From NCBI RefSeq assembly GCF_014207445.1, contig NZ_JACHEM010000002.1, positions 434,001 to 498,000 of the forward strand: a stretch of 64,000 bases of DNA. Reading direction: 5' to 3'. Under the pieces are notes generated by a model that was not told the DNA's origin, searched no databases, and saw nothing but the letters and a program-made list of their open reading frames with translations. A program made the translations under genes and the position numbers. Origin of the DNA: Streptomyces candidus (GTDB lineage: Bacteria; Actinomycetota; Actinomycetes; Streptomycetales; Streptomycetaceae). Below are positions 1 through 7,514 of this stretch, in pieces. Position 1 is the first letter of the stretch. Each line of letters starts with the position of its first letter.

Positions 1-1
1 C

Positions 2-652
2 GGGGTGGGCGACACCGTGCGCCTCGGCCCGCTCGACGAGAAGGTCGCCGCCGTCGAGGGCGACGCCATGTACAGCCACCAGCCTGTCGTGTGGACCTCG
101 CTCGACGACTGGCAGAAGCTCGGCCACAGCGGGACGTCCAAGGCGGAACAGGCCACCGTCATCGCCCTGACGGGGCATGCCGGAGCGGACTACGCGGCGG
201 GGGACAGGGTGGCCGGAACCCGGTCGGTCCCACTGGCCGACTCGCTGTCCGCGCTCGCCTCGTACCAGGCGGAGAACGGCTCGCTCCAGCTGATGCGCGG
301 TTTCCTCTTCGCCATCTCCGCGCTGGTCGTCGGGGCCTTCTTCACCGTCTGGACGATTCAGCGCAGCGGCGACATCGCCGTGCTGAAGGCGCTGGGCGCC
401 TCGACCCCCTACCTGTTGAAGGACGCGCTCGGGCAGGCCGTGGCCATGCTGAGCGTCGGCACCCTGCTCGGCACCGGGATCGCGACGCTGGCCGGGGCGC
501 TGATCGGCAGAACCGTTCCCTTCGTCCTCGAATCCGCGACGCTGCTCGTGCCCGCCCTCGTGATGATCACGCTCGGCATCACCGGCGCGGCGCTGTCCAT
601 CCGGCGCATCACCGCCGTCGACCCCCTCACCGCGCTCGGGAGCGCCCGATGA
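2..652 (+). CDS. ABC transporter permease, MacB/FtsX type (3' part only)
   Basis: This is the C-terminal part of an ABC exporter permease; the gene begins before the window. The first ~95 residues are an extracytoplasmic domain. They are followed by hydrophobic segments (about residues 98-117, 140-165 and 175-195) and a typical FtsX-family ending, with 'KALGAS' after the first helix and 'DPLTALGSAR' at the end. The stop codon overlaps the ATG of the downstream ATPase (ATGA), so the two form one transporter operon of the MacAB/LolCDE-like class, which moves lipids, peptides or antibiotics outward rather than importing. The substrate cannot be told from sequence. Confidence 0.85.
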   Translation, partial: GVGDTVRLGPLDEKVAAVEGDAMYSHQPVVWTSLDDWQKLGHSGTSKAEQATVIALTGHAGADYAAGDRVAGTRSVPLADSLSALASYQAENGSLQLMRGFLFAISALVVGAFFTVWTIQRSGDIAVLKALGASTPYLLKDALGQAVAMLSVGTLLGTGIATLAGALIGRTVPFVLESATLLVPALVMITLGITGAALSIRRITAVDPLTALGSAR

Positions 653-1320
653 CCCTCGCCATGACCGACGTCACCCTCACCTACCCGGACGGCGACCAAC
701 CCCGCCTCACCGCGCTGGACACCGTCTCGCTGGAGGTGGCGGCGGGCCGGCTCGTCGCGGTCGTCGGGCCCTCGGGGTCCGGGAAGTCCAGCCTGCTGGC
801 CGTGGCGGCGACCCTGGTCACCCCCGACGCGGGGAAGGTGGTGGTCGACGGCACCGAGACGGCAGGGCTCAGCCCCGCGGAGAAGGCGGAGCTGCGCAGG
901 GAGCGGATCGGCATCGTCTTCCAGCAGCCGAACCTGCTGCCGTCGCTGACCGCCGCGGAACAACTCCAGGTGATGGCGCACCTGTCCGGGCGCAGGCCGC
1001 GCGAAACGCGGTCACGGGCCCTGGACCTCCTGGACGCGGTGGGACTCGCCGGCAAGGCGGACCGCCGGCCGCACCAGTTGTCCGGGGGACAGCGGCAGCG
1101 GATCAACATCGCGCGGGCCCTGATGAACGAACCGGCCGTGATGCTCGTCGACGAACCGACGAGTGCGCTCGATCACGAGCGGGGAGCGGCGGTGCTGGAC
1201 CTGCTGGGCGGTCTGGCCCGCGAGCGGGGGGTCGCCACCGTACTCGTCACCCACGACCGCTCCCACCTGAAGGCGGCCCACGCCATCCTCACCATGACCG
1301 ACGGCATCCTCACCCCATAA
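649..1320 (+). CDS. ABC transporter ATP-binding protein, MacB/LolD type
   Basis: A 223-residue cytosolic ATPase that partners the overlapping FtsX-type permease. Visible motifs are Walker A 'GPSGSGKSS' (about residues 41-49), Q-loop 'QQPNLLPSLTA', ABC signature 'LSGGQRQR', Walker B 'VMLVDEPTSALD' and the switch His in 'VLVTHD'. The length and the signature are those of the LolD/MacB ATPase family. The start is chosen at the ATG that overlaps the upstream stop; a second in-frame ATG lies four codons downstream. After the gene there are 276 bases without another gene, holding tandem repeats. Confidence 0.9.
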   Translation: MTLAMTDVTLTYPDGDQPRLTALDTVSLEVAAGRLVAVVGPSGSGKSSLLAVAATLVTPDAGKVVVDGTETAGLSPAEKAELRRERIGIVFQQPNLLPSLTAAEQLQVMAHLSGRRPRETRSRALDLLDAVGLAGKADRRPHQLSGGQRQRINIARALMNEPAVMLVDEPTSALDHERGAAVLDLLGGLARERGVATVLVTHDRSHLKAAHAILTMTDGILTP

Positions 1321-1340
1321 CCACCGCCATAGCCCCTTGT

Positions 1341-1443
1341 GCGGCGGGGCCGCACACCGCACCCCCCTCGCCGTAGCCCCCTTGGGCGGCGGGGCCGCAC
1401 ACCGCACCCCCCTCGCCGTAGCCCGCTTGGGCGGCGGGGCCGC
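1341..1443. repeat. 45-bp tandem repeat, about 2.3 copies
   Basis: Two 45-bp units at 1341-1385 and 1386-1430 differ by a single base; a third copy starts at 1431 and is cut after about 13 bases. Each unit begins GCGGCGGGGCCGC. Half a unit of weaker similarity precedes the first copy. The repeats lie in the gap between the ABC operon and the convergent IclR gene and have no coding role that I can see. Confidence 0.85.
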
Positions 1444-1510
1444 CCCCGGGAGCGGAACGGGCGGGCAAGGGGGCGGCCCCCACCGGAGGTGCACCCCTCG
1501 CCGTACGCGC

Positions 1511-1572
1511 GCCCCGCAAGACCTACGCCCCGCCCACACGGGCCCCGCAAGACCTACGCCCCGCCCACACGG
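1511..1572. repeat. 31-bp perfect tandem duplication
   Basis: Two identical 31-bp units, 1511-1541 and 1542-1572, each starting GCCCCGCAAGACC. They lie just beyond the 3' end of the IclR-family gene, which ends at 1597 on the other strand. Recent slippage is the simplest explanation. Confidence 0.85.
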
Positions 1573-1596
1573 AGCGCGAGCCCGTACACCCCACAG

Positions 1597-2400
1597 CTAC
1601 CCCTGCGCCGCCGTGTTCGCCAACGCCCCCGAGAGATCCTGCGCCACCTCCTGCAGAATCGGCACGATCCGCTCGGTGGCCGCCTCCGTCACCCGCCCGG
1701 CCGGCCCGGAGATCGAGACCGCCGCCGCGGTGGGCGAGTTGGGCACGGACACCGCCAGGCACCGCACACCTATCTCCTGCTCGTTGTCGTCCACCGCGTA
1801 CCCCGCCCGCCGCACCTGCTCCAGTGCTTCCAGGAACCCCTCGGGGGTGGTGATGGTCTTCTCGGTGGCCGCCGGCATGCCGGTCCGGGCGAGCAGCGCC
1901 CGTACCTCCTCCGCCGGGGTGTGCGCGAGCAGCGCCTTGCCGACGCCCGTGGAGTGCGGCAGCACCCGCCGTCCCACCTCGGTGAACATCCGCATCGAGT
2001 GCTTGGACGGCACCTGTGCCACGTACACGATCTCGTCGCCGTCCAGCAGGGCCATGTTCGCGGTCTCGCCGGTCTCCTCGACGAGCCGCGCGAGGTAGGG
2101 CCGCGCCCACGTGCCGAGCAGCCGCGACGCGCTTTCGCCGAGCCGGATCAGGCGGGGGCCGAGCGAGTACCGTCGGTTCGGCTGCTGCCGTACATAACCG
2201 CAGGCCACGAGGGTGCGCATCAGGCGGTGGATGGTCGGCAGCGGCAGCCCGCTGCTGGCGGAGAGTTCGCTCAGTCCGACCTCACCGCCCGCGTCGGCCA
2301 TACGCTCGAGGAGGTCGAAGGCGCGCTCCAGGGACTGCACGCCGCCGCTTGCGGCGGCTGGCTTGGAAGCGTCGGTGGCGCTGGCGCTGGACGTCGGCAC
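1597..2400 (-). CDS. allR: IclR-family regulator of allantoin catabolism
   Basis: A 267-residue transcriptional regulator. An N-terminal winged helix-turn-helix (about residues 20-80; 'LSELSASSGLPLPTIHRLM') is followed by the IclR effector domain, including 'YVAQVPSKHSMRMF' and 'PHSTGVGKALLA'. I start it at GTG 2400 because GAAAGGAC lies 8 bases upstream. An ATG at 2508 would add 36 residues, but it lies inside the probable operator. It diverges from the allantoinase/allantoicase operon, and 213 bases with two palindromes separate the starts. By context it represses allB-alc until the pathway effector (glyoxylate or allantoate-type in known IclR homologues) appears; the effector is inference. 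Confidence 0.88.
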   Translation of the reverse strand: MPTSSASATDASKPAAASGGVQSLERAFDLLERMADAGGEVGLSELSASSGLPLPTIHRLMRTLVACGYVRQQPNRRYSLGPRLIRLGESASRLLGTWARPYLARLVEETGETANMALLDGDEIVYVAQVPSKHSMRMFTEVGRRVLPHSTGVGKALLAHTPAEEVRALLARTGMPAATEKTITTPEGFLEALEQVRRAGYAVDDNEQEIGVRCLAVSVPNSPTAAAVSISGPAGRVTEAATERIVPILQEVAQDLSGALANTAAQG

Positions 2401-2500
2401 GGAGCGGTCCTTTCGGGGCGGACAGGCAAGGCAGCAGACTACCTGGGGTGGTCCAGGATGCTCCTCATGGCGGGAGCTACGTTCTGTAGAGCGGAATGGT

Positions 2501-2519
2501 GATTCCATTCTGTGGAATC
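2501..2519. promoter_or_regulatory. Palindromic operator candidate between allR and allB
   Basis: GATTCCA-TTCTG-TGGAATC is a perfect 7-bp inverted repeat with a 5-base spacer. A partial half-site copy, GGAATGG, lies just to the left (from about 2493). Size and AT-rich character fit an IclR-family site. It sits upstream of both divergent genes, so autoregulation and control of allB are both possible. Confidence 0.6.
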
Positions 2520-2584
2520 ATCCAAGGCGGGTGTCGGTGATCACACGGCCCTTGACGGCGCCGGGGTCCGGATGAAGACTCCGC

Positions 2585-2601
2585 TTCAACAGTTCGTTGA
2601 A
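2585..2601. promoter_or_regulatory. Second palindrome directly before the allB ribosome binding site
   Basis: TTCAAC-AGTTC-GTTGAA is a perfect 6-bp inverted repeat with the same 5-base spacer as the site at 2501-2519. It ends one base before the AGGAG ribosome binding site (2603-2607) of allB. This is a position where a bound repressor would block transcription. Confidence 0.6.
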
Positions 2602-2613
2602 TAGGAGACGCGA

Positions 2614-3987
2614 GTGATCGAGTCGGCGGAAGCGGAAAACGTAGAACTGGTGCTGCGCGCCACGCGCGTCGTCACCCCCGACGGCACCCGCCCCGCCACG
2701 GTCTCCGTCGCCGGCGGGAAGATCGTCGCGGTCCTCCCGTACGACGCGTACGGGCCCCGGGGTGAGCGAGTGCCCGCCGGTGCCCGCTTCGAGGACCTCG
2801 GCGAGCACGCGCTGCTGCCCGGCCTCGTCGACACCCACGTGCACGTCAACGACCCCGGGCGCACCGCGTGGGAGGGCTTCTGGACGGCCACCCGCGCCGC
2901 CGCGGCCGGTGGCATCACCACTCTCCTCGACATGCCGCTCAACTCGCTGCCGCCGACCACCACGGCCGACAACCTGCGCGTCAAGCAGGACGTCGCCCGT
3001 CCCAAGGCGCACGTCGACACCGGCTTCTGGGGCGGGGCCATCCCCTCCAACGTGGCCGACCTCAAGCCGCTGTACGAGGCCGGGGTCTTCGGCTTCAAGT
3101 GCTTCCTCTCGCCCTCCGGCGTCGAGGAGTTCCCGGAACTGGACCAGGACCAGCTGGCCCGGTCCATGGCCGAGATCGCGGGCCTCGGCGGCCTGCTCAT
3201 CGTGCACGCCGAGGACCCGCACCACCTGGCCGAGGCCCCGCAGAGGTCCGGGGAGAAGTACGCCGACTTCCTCGCCTCCCGTCCGCGCGACGCCGAGAAC
3301 ACCGCCATCGAGGGCCTCATCGCCCTCGCCAGGCGCCTCGACGCCCGGGTGCACGTCCTGCACCTGTCGTCCTGCGACGCGCTGCCCCTGATCGCCGCCG
3401 CCAAGCGCGACGGCGTCAAGGTGTCCGTCGAGTCGTGCCCGCACTTCCTCACCCTCACCGCGGAGGAAGTCCCCGACGGGGCAACCGAGTTCAAGTGCTG
3501 CCCGCCGATCCGCGAGGCCGAGAACCAGGACGTGCTCTGGGCGGGTCTCGCCGACGGGACGATCGACTGCATCGTCTCCGACCACTCCCCGTGCACCACC
3601 GACCTCAAGACGCCGGACTTCGCGTCGGCCTGGGGCGGCATCTCCTCCCTCCAGCTCGGACTGCCCGCGATCTGGACCGAGGCCCGCAAGCGCGGCCACT
3701 CCCTCGACGACGTCGTCCGCTGGATGGCGGCGGCCCCGGCGGACCTCGCCGGACTCACGCAGAAGGGCGCCATCGAGGCCGGCCGCGACGCGGACTTCGC
3801 CGTCCTCGCTCCCGACGAGACCTTCACCGTCGATCCCGCCGAACTCCACCACCGCAACCAGGTCACGGCGTACGCGGGCAAGACCCTGCACGGCGTCGTC
3901 AAGCAGACGTGGCTGCGCGGCACCCGCATCGCCCACGAAGGCACCCTCGCCGAGCCCGCCGGCCGCCTGCTCGAAAGGAACAACTGA
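2614..3987 (+). CDS. allB: Allantoinase
   Basis: Hydrolyses allantoin to allantoate, the first step in using allantoin nitrogen. It is a 457-residue cytosolic amidohydrolase of the dihydroorotase-like group. Metal ligands are visible: H75 and H77 in '[10 protein letters not shown]', the probable carboxylated K162 in 'FGFKCFLSP', H198 in 'IVHAED', H250 in 'VHVLHLSS' and D323 in 'SDHSPC'. The GTG start has AGGAG 6 bases upstream. It is followed after 5 bases by allantoicase and is controlled by the divergent IclR gene. Confidence 0.95.
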   Translation: MIESAEAENVELVLRATRVVTPDGTRPATVSVAGGKIVAVLPYDAYGPRGERVPAGARFEDLGEHALLPGLVDTHVHVNDPGRTAWEGFWTATRAAAAGGITTLLDMPLNSLPPTTTADNLRVKQDVARPKAHVDTGFWGGAIPSNVADLKPLYEAGVFGFKCFLSPSGVEEFPELDQDQLARSMAEIAGLGGLLIVHAEDPHHLAEAPQRSGEKYADFLASRPRDAENTAIEGLIALARRLDARVHVLHLSSCDALPLIAAAKRDGVKVSVESCPHFLTLTAEEVPDGATEFKCCPPIREAENQDVLWAGLADGTIDCIVSDHSPCTTDLKTPDFASAWGGISSLQLGLPAIWTEARKRGHSLDDVVRWMAAAPADLAGLTQKGAIEAGRDADFAVLAPDETFTVDPAELHHRNQVTAYAGKTLHGVVKQTWLRGTRIAHEGTLAEPAGRLLERNN

Positions 3988-3992
3988 TCCTC

Positions 3993-5108
3993 ATGACGGA
4001 GATCCCCTCCTTCACCGGTGACGCCGCCCCCTTCGGCGGCGGCGACCCGTACGCGGACTACCGCACCGCCGACTTCCCGTTCACCCACCTCGCCGACCTG
4101 GCCGACCGCCGTCTGGGCGCGGGCGTGATCGCCGCCAACGACGAGTTCTTCGCCGAGCGCGAGAACATGCTTCTGCCCGAGCCCGCCCATTTCGACCCCG
4201 AGCGCTTCGGCCACAAGGGCAAGATCATGGACGGCTGGGAGACCCGCCGCCGCCGCGGCGTCTCGGCCGAGCAGCCGCACCCCACCGCCGACGACCACGA
4301 CTGGGCACTGGTCCGCCTCGGCGCTCCCGGCGTCGTGCGCGGCATCGTCATCGACACCGCCCACTTCCGCGGCAACTACCCGCAGGCCGTGTCCGTCGAA
4401 GGCACCTCCGTCCCCGGCTCCCCCTCGCCCGAGGACCTCCTGTCCGACGACGTGAAGTGGACCTCCCTCGTACCGCGCACAGCGGTCGGCGGGCACGCCG
4501 CCAACGGGTTCGCCGTCTCCGTGGAGCAGCACTTCACGCACCTGCGCGTCAACCAGCACCCCGACGGCGGCATCGCGCGCCTGCGCGTGTACGGGGAAGT
4601 GGTCCCCGATCCCGCTTGGCTGACCGCCCTCGGCACCTTCGACCTCCTCGCCCTGGAGAACGGCGGACGCGTCGAGGACGCCTCCGACCGCTTCTACTCG
4701 CCCGCCGCCCACACCATCCACCCGGGCCGCTCCCGCAAGATGGACGACGGCTGGGAGACCCGGCGCCGCCGCGACAAGGGCAACGACTGGGTCAGCTATC
4801 ACCTGGTCGGCCAGGCCGAGATCCGCGCCGTCGAGATCGACACCGCCTATCTCAAGGGCAACTCGGCGGGCTGGGCGGCCCTTTCGGTGCGGGACGGCGA
4901 TGCGGGGCAGTGGACCGAGATCCTGCCGCGCACCCGCCTGCAGCCCGACACCAACCACCGCTTCGTGCTCGCCTCCGCTCCGGCGGCCGACCAGGTGCGC
5001 ATCGACATCTACCCGGACGGCGGCATCTCCCGGCTGCGTCTCTTCGGCTCGCTGACCGAGCCGGGCGCGGCCGCGCTGGCCGCCCGCCACCACGAACTCG
5101 GCGGCTGA
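3993..5108 (+). CDS. alc: Allantoicase
   Basis: Converts allantoate to ureidoglycolate and urea, the step after allantoinase. The 371-residue protein shows the two repeated allantoicase (jelly-roll) domains. The motif 'MDGWETRRRR' near residue 75 recurs as 'DDGWETRRRR' near residue 251, and 'HPDGGIARLRVYGEV' is paralleled by 'YPDGGISRLRLFGSL'. The start ATG lies 5 bases after the allB stop with GAAAGGAAC upstream, so the two genes are co-transcribed. A strong hairpin follows the gene. Confidence 0.94.
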   Translation: MTEIPSFTGDAAPFGGGDPYADYRTADFPFTHLADLADRRLGAGVIAANDEFFAERENMLLPEPAHFDPERFGHKGKIMDGWETRRRRGVSAEQPHPTADDHDWALVRLGAPGVVRGIVIDTAHFRGNYPQAVSVEGTSVPGSPSPEDLLSDDVKWTSLVPRTAVGGHAANGFAVSVEQHFTHLRVNQHPDGGIARLRVYGEVVPDPAWLTALGTFDLLALENGGRVEDASDRFYSPAAHTIHPGRSRKMDDGWETRRRRDKGNDWVSYHLVGQAEIRAVEIDTAYLKGNSAGWAALSVRDGDAGQWTEILPRTRLQPDTNHRFVLASAPAADQVRIDIYPDGGISRLRLFGSLTEPGAAALAARHHELGG

Positions 5109-5130
5109 AAAGGCTGGTTGGACAGGCGTA

Positions 5131-5165
5131 CGGGGCCCGCCGACGGCACAGGTCGGCGGGCCCCG
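5131..5165 (+). terminator. Terminator hairpin after allB-alc
   Basis: A perfect 14-bp stem (CGGGGCCCGCCGAC at 5131-5144, its complement at 5152-5165) with a 7-base loop, 23 bases after the allantoicase stop. No long T-run follows, as is usual in Streptomyces. It also insulates the convergent phosphatase gene. Confidence 0.8.
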
Positions 5166-5263
5166 CACGCGTACGGTCCGGAACTCCCGTACCCGGCCCC
5201 CGCAGAGGGCCGGCCCGTGCGGCCCGAAACTCCGCGTGCGGCTCCCGCCGGGCTTCCTACGGC

Positions 5264-6439
5264 CTAGGACTCCGGCGTGCGGCCGTGCCAGTCCATGCAC
5301 ACGATCATCGCGTCGTCCTCCGCCAGCACCTCCCCGCGGTGCCCCGCCAACTCGTGCAGCACCGCGCGCGGCACCTGTGCGGGCGGCAGCAGCCGGGTCG
5401 ACTGGATGGCGCGGGCCAGAGCCTTCTCGCTGTAGCGCTCCCCGGCCGGCGAGGCCACGTCGTACACCCCGTCGCTGACGAACAGAAGCCGGTCACCGGG
5501 CCGCACCTGCCACTGCTGCGACGTGTAGACGGTGTCCTCGAACATGCCGAGCGGCAGCTGCCCCTCCAGGTCGACCGGTTCGACCAGGCCGTCCCGCAGT
5601 CGCCACACCCGCGGCGAGCCCGCGTCGACGACCTCCACGTTCCCGGTCGGCAGGTGGAAGCGCAGCAGCAGGACCGACACGTGCTGGTCCCCCCGGTGCC
5701 GACCGTAGATCGCCTGGTCGGCCAGGCACGCCTGATCGGTGAGGTCGAGCCCGGCACGGCGTGCGTTGCGCAGGGCGTTGATGGCCAGACTGGTGAGCAG
5801 CGCCGCCTCGATGCCCTCGCCCATGCCGTTGGTGAGGGTGAGGGTGAGGTGGTCGGCCGAGGTGGACCAGTCGAAGTTGTCGCCGTGGATCGCGTACGCG
5901 GGCTCCAGCTGCGCGCCCAGCTGGTACTCGGCGCGGGCGCAGGAACGGCCGGGCAGCAACTGCCACTGGATCTCCGCGGCCAGCGTCAGCCGTTCCGCCC
6001 TGCGGGCCTGGAGGTACAGGTCGGTGTCGCGTTCGGCGACCACGATCTGATGCCCCAACGCCTCGGCGAAGTCGGCGAGTTCGGCCAACACTTCGGCGTC
6101 GAACGACTTCTCGGGAACCGTGACGGACAGCACCCCGAGCCGGTCGCCGCGCACCGTCACCGGCAGGTGTGCGGTCACGGAATCCGGGAAGGAGCCCGCA
6201 CACGAGTACGGCTCCTGCGCACCGAAGGCCCGTCCGAGGGCTCCTGTATGAGCCGAAACGGGCGGGGCGGTACGGGGGAGCGCTCCGACCGGTTGCAGTA
6301 TCGTCATGGCGTAGTCGGCCATGTACAGGTCGACTCCGAGGGAGCCGTAGAGATCCGTAAGGACCGTGCGCGCCGTGTCGAGCAGCGCGTGGGGGTCGGC
6401 GGCGCGCAGGGTGCGCTCCACGGACGCGAGTCTGTCCAA
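5264..6439 (-). CDS. GAF/PP2C (SpoIIE-type) protein phosphatase, one catalytic Asp replaced
   Basis: A 391-residue cytosolic protein of the RsbU/SpoIIE phosphatase class, which dephosphorylates anti-sigma-factor antagonists. An N-terminal GAF-like region (about 10-140) is joined by a linker ending 'LAAEIQWQLLP' to the PP2C domain. Motifs are 'HGDNFD' for GGDFYD, 'SDGVYD' and 'EDDAMIV'. The usual DVxGHG motif reads 'TNGMGEG', so the Asp is an Asn and activity is uncertain. The start is a TTG at 6439 with no clear ribosome site; GTG at 6421 is an alternative. It diverges from the MarR gene at 6487. Confidence 0.8.
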   Translation of the reverse strand: MDRLASVERTLRAADPHALLDTARTVLTDLYGSLGVDLYMADYAMTILQPVGALPRTAPPVSAHTGALGRAFGAQEPYSCAGSFPDSVTAHLPVTVRGDRLGVLSVTVPEKSFDAEVLAELADFAEALGHQIVVAERDTDLYLQARRAERLTLAAEIQWQLLPGRSCARAEYQLGAQLEPAYAIHGDNFDWSTSADHLTLTLTNGMGEGIEAALLTSLAINALRNARRAGLDLTDQACLADQAIYGRHRGDQHVSVLLLRFHLPTGNVEVVDAGSPRVWRLRDGLVEPVDLEGQLPLGMFEDTVYTSQQWQVRPGDRLLFVSDGVYDVASPAGERYSEKALARAIQSTRLLPPAQVPRAVLHELAGHRGEVLAEDDAMIVCMDWHGRTPES

Positions 6440-6486
6440 CGTCGGAGAATCACTTTCTCGAGGGATGTATTACGGGGAGGGCAAGC

Positions 6487-7089
6487 GTGAACCTCCAGGA
6501 CTCACGCCGTCGTGGTGAAGAAGCTTCCGGTGCCGGCGCCGCGGGTGGTCCGGCGGAGGCGGAGGGCGCCGGGAGCGCCGCCGCCGCGGGGGTCGCGTGC
6601 GACGTGATCGCACTGCTCGAAGTGCTGTGGGAGCGAGGCAGGGACGCCGTGTCCGCAGCACCGGTGTCGACCTCGCAACTGCGGGTCATGCACATCCTGG
6701 AGCGTGACGAGGGAATCAACCTGCGCACGCTCGGCAAGGTGCTCGGGGCCGCCCCGCCGTCGGTCAGCAGACTCTGCGACCGGCTGGAGGCTCTCGGGTA
6801 CGTGAAGCGGACGGCCAGTGCGGTGAGCCGGCGCGAGGTCGAACTGCGACTGACCGTACCGGGCCGTGCCTACCTGCGGGACCTGCGGGCCCGGCGCGAA
6901 GAGGCACTGGTGGCCGCGGTCGCGACGATGTCCCCGGGTGCCCGCGAGGCGCTGGTGCACGGGCTCGGCGAGTTCTGCTCCGCGGTGGACGCGGGCCTCG
7001 CCGGCCGCGCCTGGCCGCCCCAGGAGGAAGCCCCGGCAGAGCCCGCCGGACGGCGGGAGCAGGCGGCGAGGGCTGCTCGGTCCGCGTAG
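6487..7089 (+). CDS. MarR-family transcriptional regulator
   Basis: A 200-residue protein with a winged-helix MarR domain at about residues 60-150. 'TSQLRVMHILERDEG' leads into the recognition helix 'APPSVSRLCDRLEALGYV', and the wing ends 'REVELRLT'. The first ~35 and last ~30 residues are Ala/Glu/Gly-rich and probably disordered. The GTG start has GGGGAGG 5 bases upstream. It diverges from one PP2C phosphatase and precedes another, so it may belong to the same signalling set. The ligand and targets are not evident. Confidence 0.85.
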   Translation: MNLQDSRRRGEEASGAGAAGGPAEAEGAGSAAAAGVACDVIALLEVLWERGRDAVSAAPVSTSQLRVMHILERDEGINLRTLGKVLGAAPPSVSRLCDRLEALGYVKRTASAVSRREVELRLTVPGRAYLRDLRARREEALVAAVATMSPGAREALVHGLGEFCSAVDAGLAGRAWPPQEEAPAEPAGRREQAARAARSA

Positions 7090-7514
7090 CAGGCCATCGG
7101 CGCCGCCCCTGCGGACCGCACGTCCAGGAGTACCGCGTCGACGGGCGCCACCCAGGGGAACGCCGGGTCGGCGGGCAGCGCCCTGGCCGGCGACCCCTCG
7201 CGGGAGACCGCTCACTCCGTGCACGGCTCCCGCCTCTCCCGGCTGCTGCGGGCTCCTGCCCGGTGACGAACCGGCGAGGCGGTCCGCGCGCATCGTATCC
7301 GGTGTGTGGGAGTCGTGACCACCGAGGGGTGAATTGTCCCTGTATTGGGGTGTGGGATGGAATTGGCTGTGAAGGTCTTGTGTGCTCCGCTTGCCAGGCC
7401 GGGCCGGGACGCGAGACGGTTGCCGTGCGGCAACAGTTGTCGTCGCGTGCAGCCAGTTCCGAGAGGGGGGCAGGAGCCCAACGGCTCAGGACCGTACTGG
7501 CTTCGTCTGCCGCT
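7090..7514. other. Gap between MarR gene and PP2C gene
   Basis: No convincing gene. The stretch 7300-7400 is noticeably richer in A and T than its surroundings and is the likely promoter area of the downstream phosphatase. A small stem GTTGCC-GTGC-GGCAAC lies at 7419-7434. The frame of the downstream gene stays open back to 7263, but I see no ribosome site there. On the minus strand 7100-7190 a short protein-like stretch ('VDAVLLDVR') is open, but I cannot assign it. Confidence 0.5.

Noticed and set aside
1341..1572. CRISPR-like repeats
   Set aside because: The units are directly adjacent with no unique spacers, only two copies each, and no cas genes are present.
2586..5300. 904-residue open frame on the minus strand
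   Set aside because: It is antisense to allB and alc, which have full family motifs, and its product is low-complexity sequence with no recognisable domain.
7090..7200. Protein-like stretch on the minus strand after the MarR gene
   Set aside because: It is open and contains 'VDAVLLDVR', but has no start signal, runs into the MarR gene and cannot be assigned to a family.
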